Below are positions 27,549 through 37,082 of a stretch of 64,000 nt of DNA, piece after piece (within the stretch, counting starts at the first letter, position 1; each line of letters starts with the position of its first letter). The translations under genes were made by a program, and so were the position numbers. The notes below the pieces were generated by a model. The model worked only from the letters and a program-made list of their open reading frames with translations, ran no database searches and had not been told where the DNA came from. The stretch is from Gaiellasilicea sp963745775. Lineage in GTDB: Bacteria > Actinomycetota > Thermoleophilia > Gaiellales > Gaiellaceae. The stretch covers positions 1-64,000 of the forward strand of contig CAVUYY010000015.1 in NCBI GenBank assembly GCA_963745775.1. The letters are read 5' to 3'.

Positions 27549-28526
27549 CTACCTGGTTGCTGCCTCGAAGTCGCTCTTGGCCTGCTCGAGCTGCTCGTCG
27601 GTCAGCGGCACGAACTGGGAGCTCTCGGCGATGGCCGTTTCGTTGTCGAGGATGTGCTGTACGAACGCCTCGACTTCCGGTCGCTCGAACGACTCCGTCT
27701 TCGCGTAGATGAAGAGCGGGCGCGAGAGCGGCTTGTAGGTCCCGTCCTGCGCCGTCTCGACACTCGGCGCGACACAGCCGTCGCCGCCGTCGATCTCGAC
27801 CGCCTTGAGGCTGTCCTGGTTCGCCTCGAAGTAGGAGAAGCCGAAGTAGCCGAGGCCGCCCTTCTCGCCGGTGACGCCCTGGACGATCACGTTGTCGTCC
27901 TCGCTGGCGCCGTAGTCGGAGCGGCTCGCGCCTTCCTCGCCGTTGATCTCGGCGGTGAAGTAGTCGAACGTGCCGGAGTCGGTTCCGGGGCCGAAGAGCT
28001 TCAACTGCTGGTCGGGAAAGCTCTCGTCGACCTGGTTCCAGTTGTTCACCTTCGAGCCGGTGTTCCAGATTGTCTTCAGCTGCTCGACGGTCAGGCACGT
28101 CGCCCAGTCGTTCTCCGTGTTGACGACGACGGTGAGCGCGTCGTTCGCGACCTGGAACTCGACGTACTCGATCCCCTCCTGCTCGCAGGCGGCAATCTCC
28201 TCCTCCTTGATCGCGCGCGAGGCGTTCGAGAGGTCGGTCTCGCCGCGGCAGAAGCGCTCGAAGCCGCCGCCCGTGCCGGAAACGCCGACGGTCACCTGGA
28301 CACCGGGCTCGACGTCCTGGAACGACTCTGCGGCCGCCGTCGTGTAGGGGCCGACCGTGCTCGAGCCGTCGGCCTGGATCCGCCCCGAGAGGTCGCCGCC
28401 GCTCTCGGAGGTCGTGGCCGACGTGGTCTCGCCGCCCGCCTCGTCGTCGCCGTCCCGGCCGCCGCCGCAGCCGGCGAGCGTGGCGGCGAGGGCCAGCAGA
28501 AGCGCGATCTTCGTGAGTGAGTGCAT
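27549..28526 (-). CDS. pstS: Phosphate-binding lipoprotein PstS
   Basis: A 325-residue lipoprotein: signal with lipobox LAATLAGC (Cys22), a Gly/Asp/Glu/Thr-rich linker, then DGSSTVGPY, SGTGGGFERFC, LSNASRAI and GPGTDSGTFDYF. It closely resembles the solo PstS at 14.1-15.0 kb, differing mainly by the lipid anchor and linker. It is the first gene of pstS-C-A-B-phoU, preceded by a strong PHO box. Confidence 0.95.
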   Translation of the reverse strand: MHSLTKIALLLALAATLAGCGGGRDGDDEAGGETTSATTSESGGDLSGRIQADGSSTVGPYTTAAAESFQDVEPGVQVTVGVSGTGGGFERFCRGETDLSNASRAIKEEEIAACEQEGIEYVEFQVANDALTVVVNTENDWATCLTVEQLKTIWNTGSKVNNWNQVDESFPDQQLKLFGPGTDSGTFDYFTAEINGEEGASRSDYGASEDDNVIVQGVTGEKGGLGYFGFSYFEANQDSLKAVEIDGGDGCVAPSVETAQDGTYKPLSRPLFIYAKTESFERPEVEAFVQHILDNETAIAESSQFVPLTDEQLEQAKSDFEAATR

Positions 28527-28559
28527 GGGCCGAGTTTCCCGGCACCCAGGTCTCGGATG

Positions 28560-28598
28560 GGGTACCTCATGGTGAAGATCCGGTGAAGGGATGGTGAA
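28560..28598 (-). promoter_or_regulatory. PHO box before the pst operon
   Basis: Three perfect GGTGAA hexamers (TTCACC on the operon strand) start at 28571, 28582 and 28593, and a weaker unit GGGTAC at 28560: four units spaced exactly 11 bp. This is the best copy in the window and matches the GTTCACC direct-repeat architecture of PhoP sites in Streptomyces. It lies 34-72 bp upstream of the pstS ATG. Confidence 0.85.
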
Positions 28599-28684
28599 GA
28601 GGACTGCGGGCGCCGTGCCCGCCGTAGCCGCGAAGTGGTGCCAGCCGCACCTGCTCAGCGCTCGCGTTGGCCCAAAGTGAGTCC

Positions 28685-29074
28685 ATGACCGCTCTCCGGC
28701 CTGAGATGGCGAGGCTCGCGCTCGCAGCCTGCCTCGCCGCCGTGCTTCTACTCGCCACGGGCTGCGGTGTTGGTAGCAGCGACGAGGGCGAGATCTCGGC
28801 TGCGACCCAGGGTTACCTCGAGGATCTCGCCGACGGCGACGCCGGCGCCGCCTGCGAGCGGCTCGTCGAGCCGGCGCAGACCGCGGACTGCGCCGGCGAG
28901 CTCGAGCGGGCGGCGGCGCGACAGCCGCGCGGCGCGATCGACGACAGGATCGAGGGAGCGAGCGAGATCGCGGTCGACGGCGACACCGCGACCGTCGGGC
29001 TCGAAGGCGGAGGCACGATCGAGCTGGAGCGCACGGCCGCGGGCTGGCGGATCGTGTCCGGCTACCCGCGCTAG
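28685..29074 (+). CDS. Small putative lipoprotein
   Basis: A 129-residue exported protein with lipobox LLLATGC (Cys ~27). The mature part has two cysteines (AACERL and TADCAG) and ends with a beta-rich VDGDTATVGLEGGGTIELE and GWRIVSGYP, reminiscent of small NTF2-like or DUF4878-type lipoproteins. Function unknown. ATG 28685 is preferred over an upstream TTG. It is divergent from the pst operon and may share the PHO-box region; its end overlaps the kinase gene by 4 bp. Confidence 0.72.
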   Translation: MTALRPEMARLALAACLAAVLLLATGCGVGSSDEGEISAATQGYLEDLADGDAGAACERLVEPAQTADCAGELERAAARQPRGAIDDRIEGASEIAVDGDTATVGLEGGGTIELERTAAGWRIVSGYPR

Positions 29075-29988
29075 CTTCGCGTCGGGAAGACGCAGCGCAC
29101 TTCGAGCCCGCGGCCGCGACCGCCGCGCGCCTCGACCGTTCCGCCGGCCGACGCGACGACGTGCTTCACGATCGCGAGCCCGAGGCCGGTTCCGCGGGAG
29201 GCGCGCGAGCGGTCGGCTCGGTAGAAGCGCTCGAAGAGCCGGAGCAGATCGGCCTCGTCGACGCCGCCGCCGTTGTCGGCGATCCTGAGCACCACGCTGT
29301 CGACGTCCCGCTCGACCGAGAGCCGGGCTGTCGAGCCGGGTCCCGCGTAGCGAATCGCGTTCTCGGCGAGGTTCTGCGCGACCACGTGCAGCATCCTCGG
29401 CCGAACCTCGATGCGCGCATCCGAGTCGCCGGCCACCTCGAGCGCGACCCCGGCTCGCGCGGCACGCTCCTCGAGCTCGGCCGCGACGTCGTGGAGAACC
29501 GGGAGCACCGGCGCCGCCCCCAATGCGACGACCCGTGCCCCGGACTCGAGCTCGCTCAGGAACAGCACCTCGTCGATCAGCTCGCGGATCTGCTCGACCT
29601 CGCGCCGAGCCTGGTCGACGAGGTCGGCGACGTCCTCACCCGGGAGCAGCGCGAGCTCGAGCAGCGAGAGGAGACGGGCGAGGGGCGTCCGGAGCTCGTG
29701 CGAGACCGCGGCCGTGAAGCCCGAGCGCAGCTCCTCGTAGGCCGCCATGTCGCCCACGCGGGAGAGGTAGACGAGCCGTTCGTCCCGACCGGCGACGGCG
29801 TAGGGGACGACGAGCGCGTGCGCGCCGTCGAGCAGCTCGTCGGGAAGCTGCGCACCCTCCCGCACTCCGTCGAGCGACTGGCGGGCGCGGCGACTGGCGG
29901 CGAGCACCACCCCGTCGGCGTCGACGACGACCACGGCCTCGCGGCTCTCCTCGAGCAGCACGCGGCCTCGTTCGGCGTCCGCCTCCAC
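29071..29988 (-). CDS. phoR: PhoR-type sensor histidine kinase without TM segments
   Basis: A 305-residue kinase: PAS-like N-terminal domain (EAVVVVDADGVVLAAS), HisKA with FTAAVSHELRTPLARLL (His near 98), and HATPase with NLAENAIRYA, DNGGGVDEAD and GTGLGLAIVKHV. Unlike E. coli PhoR it has no hydrophobic segment, so it would be cytoplasmic, as in SenX3-like reduced kinases. It is divergent from a PhoP/PhoB-type regulator, with a PHO-box-like repeat between them. The name rests on context. Confidence 0.8.
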   Translation of the reverse strand: MEADAERGRVLLEESREAVVVVDADGVVLAASRRARQSLDGVREGAQLPDELLDGAHALVVPYAVAGRDERLVYLSRVGDMAAYEELRSGFTAAVSHELRTPLARLLSLLELALLPGEDVADLVDQARREVEQIRELIDEVLFLSELESGARVVALGAAPVLPVLHDVAAELEERAARAGVALEVAGDSDARIEVRPRMLHVVAQNLAENAIRYAGPGSTARLSVERDVDSVVLRIADNGGGVDEADLLRLFERFYRADRSRASRGTGLGLAIVKHVVASAGGTVEARGGRGRGLEVRCVFPTRS

Positions 29989-30011
29989 GCTCCCGGTTGT
30001 AACAGAACCGA

Positions 30012-30041
30012 CTTCACCAGACCGTTACCAGTCGGTAACCC
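30012..30041 (+). promoter_or_regulatory. Candidate PHO box between kinase and regulator genes
   Basis: TTCACC (30013), GTTACC (30024) and GTAACC (30035) are exactly 11 bp apart; the last two also form an inverted repeat GTTACC-AGTCG-GTAAC. The block lies about 35-65 bp upstream of the regulator ATG, implying autoregulation of the phosphate two-component system. Confidence 0.7.
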
Positions 30042-30075
30042 TCCGACAGCCTCTCCGCGCTGCATGATTCACCCG

Positions 30076-30771
30076 ATGGCGAAGGTTCTGATCATCGAGG
30101 ACGACGACGTGATCGCGCAGGGGATGGCGCGGCATCTTTCCGTCGCGGGCTTCGAGGCCGTCGGGGTGGCGAACGGCGAGACAGGTCTCGCGCGGCTGCG
30201 CTACGAGCGCCCCGACGTCTGCGTGCTCGACCTGATGCTTCCGGGAGTCGACGGCTGGAAGGTGATCGAGCAGGCGCGCGGCGAGGGGATCGGAACGCCG
30301 ATCGTCGTCGTCAGCGCGCGCGGCACCGAGCACGACCGGGTGCACGCGCTCGAGATCGGCGCCGACGACTACCTCGTCAAGCCGTTCTCGATGAAGGAGC
30401 TCGTCGCCCGCGTGGGCGCCGCCGCCCGCCGAGGAACCCGCGCCCAGGATTCGCGCCGAGGCGAGCAGATCGAGATCGAGGAGCTCCGCCTCGACCCGCG
30501 GAACGTCCAGGCCTACGTGGACGGCGCCAGCGCCGAGCTGACGCCGACGGAGTTCCGGCTCGTCTACGCGCTCGCGGTCGACGAGGGCCGGGTGCTGACG
30601 CGCGACGAGCTGCTCCAGCGCGTCTGGGGCCGCCGCGCCTCGCATCGCGACCGCACCGTCGACGTCTTCGTCCGCAAGCTGCGCGAGAAGATCGACCACC
30701 GGGCGCCGCGGCACACCTTCATCCAGACGCGCTACGGCGTCGGCTACAAGCTCGAAGCCGCGCCGAAGTAG
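30076..30771 (+). CDS. phoP: OmpR/PhoB-family response regulator (PhoP-like)
   Basis: A 231-residue regulator: receiver with IIEDDDVIAQGM, phospho-Asp in VCVLDLMLPGVDGW, K in DDYLVKPFS; winged helix with LTPTEFRLVYAL, LLQRVWGRR and TVDVFVRKLREKI, ending GVGYKLEA. Divergent from the PhoR-type kinase. It is the natural candidate to bind the 11-bp TTCACC repeats upstream of both pstS genes, DUF47-pit and itself. ATG 30076 gives the standard MAKVLIIEDD start. Confidence 0.87.
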   Translation: MAKVLIIEDDDVIAQGMARHLSVAGFEAVGVANGETGLARLRYERPDVCVLDLMLPGVDGWKVIEQARGEGIGTPIVVVSARGTEHDRVHALEIGADDYLVKPFSMKELVARVGAAARRGTRAQDSRRGEQIEIEELRLDPRNVQAYVDGASAELTPTEFRLVYALAVDEGRVLTRDELLQRVWGRRASHRDRTVDVFVRKLREKIDHRAPRHTFIQTRYGVGYKLEAAPK

Positions 30772-30783
30772 TCGCGCGACGAC

Positions 30784-32161
30784 CTAGACGCCGCTGACGT
30801 ACAGGATCACGAGCGAGCCTCGCGGCACGCTCGCGCCGCCCGCGGGCGTCTGGGAGAGAACCGTCCTCGCGGGGGATCCGCTCTCGCCCTGCGTGATCGT
30901 GAGCGCCTCGAAGCCGGACTCGTCGAGTCGAACGCGCGCCGCAGGGCCCCGGAGCCCGTTGACATCGGGAACGGCCGCGGCCGCTTCCGGCGTGGCGCCG
31001 TTCGAGACGTTCACCTGAACGGTGTCGCCGCTCTGGAGCTCCGTGCCCGCGGGTTGGGCCTGGGCGATGATCCTTCCCTGTGCCTCCTGCGAGGGTACGT
31101 AGCGGACGGCGACCTTCAAGCCCTCGCTCGCGGAAGCTCCGCGCGCCGACCGCGAGCTCCTGTCCGACCACGTCCGGGACGGTCGCCGACGCCGGCGTGC
31201 TCGGCTCGGTCGCGGTCGGTCGTGGTCGTCGGCTCGGTCGTCGTGGTCGGCTCGGTCGTCGTGGTCGTCGGCTCGGTCGTCGTCTCACCGGGCGCCTGCG
31301 CCACGTTCAGCCGCACCTTCGTCCCAGCCTTGACGACGACGCCGGCAGCAGGGTTCTGCGCCAGCACGGTTCCGCTCGCCCGCTCGGACGGAACCGAGAC
31401 GAGATTCGCCTCGAGGCCCGCGTCCCGAAGCGTCGCGGTGGCCTCCGACGAGGTCGTGCCGACGACGTCGGGAACCTCGACAGGCTCGCGCCCCTTCGAG
31501 GCGGTGAGCTCCACGGTCGACGCCCTCTTCGAGCTCCTCGCCCGCCGCCGGATCCTGCTCGGCGATGGTCCCGGCCTCCTGGTCGGAGAAGACCTCGGTC
31601 ACGTTCGCCTCGAAACCGGCCTCCTCCACGGCGGCGACGGCATCGGCCGTCTGCTCGCCGACGACGTCGGGAACGTCCCCGCTCGCCGGCCCACTGGAGA
31701 CGGTCAGCCGCACGGTCTCGCCCTCCTCGAGCTCGGTCCCGCCCTCGGGATCTCTGCTCGACGACGACGCCGGTCGGCCTCTCGCTCTCCGCCTGCTCCG
31801 ACTCCGGCTCGAAGCCGGCCTCGCGCACGGACGCTTCAGCGGTCGCCTCGAGCTGGCCGACGACCACCGGCACCGTGTTCGTGTCCTCCTGCGAGAAGTA
31901 CCAGTACGCGCCGAGCCCTCCGAGGACGAGCAGCAGGAACGCGAGCAGATACGGCCAGATCAGCGGCGGCTTGCGCACGACCTCTTCCTCGTGCTCCTCG
32001 ACCACGGCCGTCTCGTCGACCAGCGCCGGGTCTTCCCGGACGACCGTCTCCTCGCCCCAGTCGTCGCGGACGACCGTCTCCTCGAGCTCGCCTTCGGGCA
32101 GATCGTCCGGCGGAGGGTCGTCCGGGGGCAGGTCGTCCGGGTCGCGCGGCGGCTGATCCAT
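30784..32161 (-). CDS. Membrane-anchored five-PASTA-domain protein without kinase, about four indels
   Basis: An acidic, Pro-rich cytoplasmic N terminus (residues 1-~68) leads to one TM helix (LIWPYLLAFLLLVLGGLGAYW). Outside are five PASTA units, recognised by VPVVVGQ, VPDVVGEQ, VPDVVGTTS, VPDVVGQELA and VPDVNGLRG, with a Thr-rich linker (ETTTEPTTTTTE) before the fourth. Small indels near 31742, 31525, 31215 and 31130 interrupt the frame. PASTA domains bind muropeptides, usually on Ser/Thr kinases such as PknB; none is fused here. Confidence 0.75.
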
Positions 32162-32208
32162 CGGGCGGAGTATGCAGGCGGGGCCGGACGGCCTTAGGGT
32201 CGCTGCCG

Positions 32209-33102
32209 ATGGACGCCTACCGCACGCCGGACGAGCGCTTTGCCGATCTCCCCGGCTATCCGTTCGCGCCGAACTACGTCGAGCAGGACGGCCTCCGGCT
32301 CCACTACCTCGACGAAGGCCCAGACGATGACAGAGCTCCGCCGGTGCTCCTCCTCCACGGCGAGCCGACGTGGTCGTACCTGTACCGCAAGGTCATCCCC
32401 GAGCTGACGCCGACCGCCCGCGCGATCGCGCCCGACTACTTCGGCTTCGGCCGCTCCGACAAGCCGCTCCGCGTGGAGGACTACTCCTTCGACCGGCACA
32501 CGGACTCGATCCGGAGGCTCGTCGAGGAGCTCGACCTCCGCGACCTGACGATCGTCGTCCAGGACTGGGGCGGGCCGATCGGCCTGCGGGTCGCCGTCGA
32601 GCAGCCGGATCGCGTGGCCCGGCTCGTGATCATGAACACCGGGATCGGCGGCGGCCGTCCGCCCTCGGACGAGTGGCTGCGCTTCCGCGCCTTCGTCCGC
32701 CGCCACGGCACCGACCTCGTTCCCGGCCGGCTCGTGCGGATCTCGTGCGTGCAGCCGCTCGACGACGAGGTGGAGGAGGCCTACAGCGCCCCGTGGCCGG
32801 TGCCGGAGTCGAAGGCCGGCGTCCTAGCGTTCCCCGAGCAGGTGCCGACGGAGCCGGAGCATCCGAACACGCAGCCCCTGCTCGCCCTTCGCGACGCGCT
32901 CGGCCGCTGGGAGAAGCCCGCGCTCGTCCTCTTCTCCGACTCCGATCCGATCTTCTCGCCTCGGGTGGCCGAGAAGATCGCCGCTCACATCCCCGGCGCG
33001 CTGGAGCCAGAGATCGTGGCCGGCGCCGGCCACTTCCTCCAGGAGGACAAGGGAGAGGAGATCGGCGCCCGGATCGCGCGGTTCGTCGCTAGTTCGCGCT
33101 GA
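32209..33102 (+). CDS. Haloalkane dehalogenase-like alpha/beta hydrolase
   Basis: A 297-residue alpha/beta hydrolase whose N terminus (HGEPTWSYLYRKVIPEL) and nucleophile elbow VVQDWGGPIG match the DhlA/DmbA subgroup of haloalkane dehalogenases: Asp nucleophile with the adjacent Trp that helps bind halide. The catalytic His is in GAGHFLQED near residue 275, with an acidic residue in FSDSDPIFS. It would hydrolyse haloalkanes to alcohols. Epoxide or ester substrates cannot be excluded. Divergent from the PASTA gene (47-bp gap). Confidence 0.82.
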   Translation: MDAYRTPDERFADLPGYPFAPNYVEQDGLRLHYLDEGPDDDRAPPVLLLHGEPTWSYLYRKVIPELTPTARAIAPDYFGFGRSDKPLRVEDYSFDRHTDSIRRLVEELDLRDLTIVVQDWGGPIGLRVAVEQPDRVARLVIMNTGIGGGRPPSDEWLRFRAFVRRHGTDLVPGRLVRISCVQPLDDEVEEAYSAPWPVPESKAGVLAFPEQVPTEPEHPNTQPLLALRDALGRWEKPALVLFSDSDPIFSPRVAEKIAAHIPGALEPEIVAGAGHFLQEDKGEEIGARIARFVASSR

Positions 33103-35282
33103 TAGGCGGAGCGTCGGTGACCGGCGGCTCGGCCTCCACGTCGTAGCGCGGCAGCCATTCGAGCCACTTCGGGAGGTACCAGTTCCGGTCGCCGAGCAGC
33201 TCCATCGCCGCCGGTACGACCACCGAGCGGATCACCGTCGCGTCGAGCAGGAGCGCGATCGCGATCCCGAAGCCCATCTGCTGGAACATCACGAGCTCGC
33301 CGCTCGCGAAGCCGGCGAAGACGACGATGATGATCAGCGCCGCCCCCGTGATCAGGCGCGCGGTCGTGCGGACGCCGAACCCGACCGCATCGCTGTTGTC
33401 GCCCGTCTCGAGGTAGCGCTCGCGGATCCGGCTGAGCAGGAAGACGTGGTAGTCCATCGAGAGCGCGAAGAGGACGGAGAAGAGGAAGAGCGGCAACCAC
33501 GCCTCGATCGCGTCCACCTGCGCGAAGCCGAAGAGCTCGTTGCCCACGCCCCTCTGGAAGACGAGCACGAGGATCCCGTAGGCGGCGCCCACCGAGAGCA
33601 GGTTGAGCACGATCGCCTTCGCGGCGACCACGATCGAGCGGAACGCGATCGTGAGCAGGAGGAAGCTGAACCCGAGCACGAAGACGAAGACGAGCGGGCA
33701 GCCAGTCGGCCATCAGCTCGCGGTAGTCGACGATCTCCGCGGTCTCGCCGGTGACGTAGGTGCGTGCGCCCGACTCGCCGAGCGCCGCCGGGACGACGTC
33801 CTGACGGAGTCGCTCGATCGCCTGGACGGCCACCTCGTCGCGGCTGTCGCCGCCGACGAGCGCCTCGACGATCGTGATGTCGCCGTTCGGGCCGACCGAG
33901 ACCTCGGGATCCTGGAAGGCCGGATCCGCGGCCAGCGCGGTCCGCAGGCGCTCGACTCCTGCCTTGATCGGCACGGCGTTCGCGTCGCCGTCGACGACGA
34001 TCTCGACCGAGTCGACCGTGCCGACGCCGAACTCGCGCTCGAGGGCGAGGAAGCCGTCCTTCGACGCATAGCCGTCGGGGATCGTCCGGACTCCCGCCGA
34101 GCCCGTGCGCAGGTCGAGCGCCGGCAGGGCGAGCGCGACGAGGACGCCCACGGAGACCACCAGGCTGACGACCGGTGCGCGCTGGACGCGCGCCACGATC
34201 GCGCCCCAGAAGCGCCCCTCGGAGGTGGCGCTGCGGCTGAGGAACGGCAACCGAAGCGCGTCGACGCGGTCGCCGAGCACGGCCAGCACCGCAGGCAGGA
34301 GCGTCGTCGCCGCCGCGACCGCGGTGATCCCGACGAGCACGGCTCCGGCGGCGAGGCTGCGCATGATCGTGTCGGGAACGAGCAGCATCCCGAGGAGCGC
34401 GATCACGAAGGCCGAGCCGCTGAAGAGAACCGCTCGGCTCGCCGTCCGTCCCGCCGCCTCGATCGCCGCCTGCTTGGCGCGACCCTCGCCGCGCTCCTCG
34501 CGGAAGCGAGAGACGATGAAGAGCGAGTAGTCGACCCCGAGCGCGAGCCCCATCGCGGTCAGCATGTTGACGACGAAGAACGAGAGCTCCCAGGCCTGGC
34601 CCACGAGCGCGACGAGCGCGAGCGCGACCGTGATCGCGACGATCGCGAGCAGGAGCGGGACGAGCGAGGCGACGACGGCGCCGAAGACGAACAGGAGGAC
34701 GAGCAGCGACGCGGGGAGGCCGAAGAAGAGCTCGCCCTCCTTCAGATCCTTGTTCGAGATCGTGAGGAAGTCCTCGTCGGCGGTGAACTCGCCTGTGATC
34801 GCCGCCTCGAACGGCCCCGCATCCACCCGCTCGACCACCTCGATCACCCGCTTGATCCCTTCCTCCGCGTCAGGGCCCATCCCGATCGCGAGCACGGTCG
34901 CGTCCTTGTCGGGTGAGACGAGCGTCGCGTCGCCGTCCGCGTAGAAGGTGCGGATCGACTGCGTCGCACGCGTCGCCTCGAGCTCCGAGACGAGGTCGTC
35001 GACCGCTCTCCGCACCTCCGGATCGGTTCGCACGTCGCGCCCTGGCGCCCGCACGATCACCAGCTCGTTGACGAAGTCGCCGGGCTCATGCTGCCGGATC
35101 CGCTCGTTCATCACCGCGTAGCCCTGCTGCGACTCGGGGTCGTTCGTCACGGTCGAGTCGGTCGTCAGCGCCGAGGGCAGGAAGGCGGCGATCACGCCGA
35201 TCGAGAGCAGGAAGACCAGTCCCCACAGGAGGAGCATGCGCTTCGGCCGGAGGGCGGCGGCTCGGGCGAGCCTCTCGGTCAC
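33089..35282 (-). CDS. MMPL/RND-family membrane exporter, one indel
   Basis: About 730 residues in two repeats of one TM plus a large external loop plus five TM. Key segments are LALGVDYSLFIVSRFREE in the first half and LFALSMDYHVFLLSRIRE in the second, the conserved TM4/TM10 acidic residues of MMPL transporters. One extra base near 33700 breaks the frame at MADWLP. Such proteins export lipids or drugs using proton motive force. The GTG at 35282 is 64 bp from a divergent MarR gene, the likely regulator. Confidence 0.88.
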
Positions 35283-35327
35283 CCCCTGAACGCTAGCGGG
35301 TCGGGCGCCTCGGAATGAGTCGTTCCT

Positions 35328-35364
35328 GCTAACGTTCACGACGTTAATGATTAATGTAGTTAGC
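35328..35364. promoter_or_regulatory. Candidate MarR operator between exporter and marR-MFS
   Basis: AT-rich against the surroundings. It contains TAACGT-tcacg-ACGTTA (35330-35346) ending at the MarR ATG, TTAATGATTAA overlapping the first codons, and outer arms GCTAAC/GTTAGC (35328 and 35359). Nested palindromes at the start codon suit autorepression of a leaderless transcript and control of the divergent exporter. Confidence 0.6.
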
Positions 35365-35778
35365 TCCGACCCTCTGGCCGTCGCCAACGAGCTGCGACCG
35401 GCGTTGCTGCGGCTCTCGCGCGAGCTGCGCAAGGAGACGGAGAGCCTTGGTGTCACGAGCCGCCAGGTGACCCTCCTCTGGCTGATCCGCAGCAACCCGG
35501 GCCTGAGCCTGCGCGAGCTCGCCGCCGAGGAGCGGATCTCCGCGCCCGCGCTCTCCGGACACGTCGACCGCCTCGAGAAGGCGGGCTTGATCCAGCGCAC
35601 CCGCGACGAGGGCGACCGCCGCAGGGTCGGGCTCACGCTCACCGAGGAAGGGGCGGCCGTGCTCAAGCGCGTCCGTGCGCGCCGCACCTCGTGGCTCGCC
35701 GAACGGCTGAAGGGGCTCGAGCCCGCGGAGCTCGAGGCGATCGAGGCCGCCCTCGTCCCGCTCGGGAAGCTCCTGTGA
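35347..35778 (+). CDS. MarR-family transcriptional regulator
   Basis: A 143-residue winged-helix regulator: VTLLWLIRSNPGLSLRELA, recognition helix SAPALSGHVDRLEKAGL and wing RTRDEGDRRRVGLTLTEEG. No ribosome site precedes the ATG and palindromes overlap it, so it may be leaderless and autoregulated. It overlaps the MFS transporter start by 4 bp (GTGA) and is divergent from the MMPL exporter, so it probably controls both export systems. Confidence 0.9.
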   Translation: MINVVSSDPLAVANELRPALLRLSRELRKETESLGVTSRQVTLLWLIRSNPGLSLRELAAEERISAPALSGHVDRLEKAGLIQRTRDEGDRRRVGLTLTEEGAAVLKRVRARRTSWLAERLKGLEPAELEAIEAALVPLGKLL

Positions 35779-37059
35779 CGGCGGCTCTGCTCAAGCTGAA
35801 CGCGCGCACGTTCGCGAGCCTGAAGCGCCACCGCAACTACCGCCTCTTCTTCACCGGCCAGCTCGTCTCGGTGATCGGGACGTGGATGCAGAACATCGCG
35901 CTCGCCTGGCTCGTGATCGAGCTGACGTCCTCGCCGGTCGCGGTCGGGATCCTCGCGTTCTGCCGCTTCGTGCCCTTCACCGTCTTCGGCCTCTTCGCCG
36001 GCGTCGTCGCCGACCGCGTCGAGAACCGCAAGCTCGTGATCGGAACCCAGCTCGTCTCGATGCTGCTCTCGGCGATCCTGACCGTCGTCGTCCTCACCGG
36101 CTCGGCGACGCTCTGGCTCGTCTACGTGCTCGCGGCGCTCGGCGGCTGCGCGCTCGTCTTCGACGCGCCGGGCCGGCACGCGCTCACCTTCCAGCTCGTC
36201 GGCCGCGAGGAGCTGCCGAACGCGGTCGCGCTGAACGCGAGCCTCTTCAACGCGTCGCGGGTCGTCGGCCCGTCGCTCGCCGGCGTGCTGATCGCCGCCT
36301 TCGGCGTCGGCGCCTGCTTCGCGATCAACACGGTGAGCTTCCTCGCCGTGCTGGCGTCGCTCCTCCTGATGCGGCAGGAGGAGCTCGTGCCGGTGAAGCG
36401 CGACGCCGAGCCGCCGTCGATGCTGCGCTCGATCGGCGAGGGGCTCCGCTATGCCCGGGTGACGCCGGAGGTGCGGCTGATCCTCGCGATCGTCACCGTC
36501 GTCAGCACCGTCGGCTTCAACTTCCACGTGATCCTGCCGCTCCTCGCCTCGGAGACGCTCGACACCGGGCCTGAGGTCTTCGGGATCCTGTCCGCCTGCT
36601 TCGGGGCCGGCGCGCTCGTCGGCGCGCTGCTGACGGCCGCGCTCGGCCGGGCGAGCTGGAAGGTCCTCGTCGCCGGAACGGGCGGCTTCAGCCTCACGCT
36701 GCTCGCAATCGCGCCGCTCGAGAACGTCTGGGCCTGCGCGGTGCTCCTCTTCGTCACCGGCGCCTGCTTCACCCTCTGGACGTCGAACGCGAACGCGATC
36801 CTCCAGCTCGGCGCGCCCGATCACCTGCGCGGCCGCGTCGTCAGCCTCTTCCTCTGGGCCTTCGCCGGGCTCGCGCCGCTCGGCGGCCTCCTCGCCGGCT
36901 TCCTCACGGACGTCGGCGGCAACGCAGCTCGCGTTCCTCGTCTCCGGAGCCACCGGGCTCGTGATGACGCTGATCGCCGGCCGCCACCTGCAGCTCCGGC
37001 GCGACGCGGCGAGAAGCACGGTTTTACACCGCTCTAACATGGAGGGCACGACACCCTGA
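35775..37059 (+). CDS. MFS transporter (enterobactin-exporter EntS-like), one indel
   Basis: A 12-TM major-facilitator protein. The N terminus NYRLFFTGQLVSVIGTWMQ and VVADRVENRKLV (loop 2-3 motif) fit the MFS_3/EntS branch. One extra A near 36922 shifts the frame; corrected, it continues TQLAFLVSGATGLVMTLIAG and stops at 37059, about 427 residues. It forms a translationally coupled pair with the MarR gene. Substrate unknown; drug or siderophore export is typical of the branch. Confidence 0.85.
37021..37038 (+). promoter_or_regulatory. Candidate 11-bp repeat site before the second two-component operon
   Basis: GTTTTAC at 37021 is followed 11 bp later by CTCTAAC (4 of 7 matches). A cleaner version of the same repeat occurs at 39514-39535 after the operon. 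It overlaps the corrected 3' end of the MFS gene and lies 62 bp before the first gene of the operon. Confidence 0.4.
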
Positions 37060-37082
37060 CGATCGGCGACGACAATGCGCGC

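Noticed and set aside
31197..31290. TCG/GTC-rich repeats near 31.2 kb as a regulatory repeat
   Set aside because: They encode the Thr-Glu-Pro linker of the PASTA protein.
30784..32161. Programmed frameshifting in the PASTA gene
   Set aside because: The break points share no slippery heptamer or following stem-loop, and isolated breaks occur in unrelated genes across the window, so ordinary indels or errors explain them.
32985..37049. A 1354-residue minus-strand open frame
   Set aside because: The MMPL exporter explains the middle; the N-terminal ~585 residues are the low-complexity complement of the marR-MFS genes.
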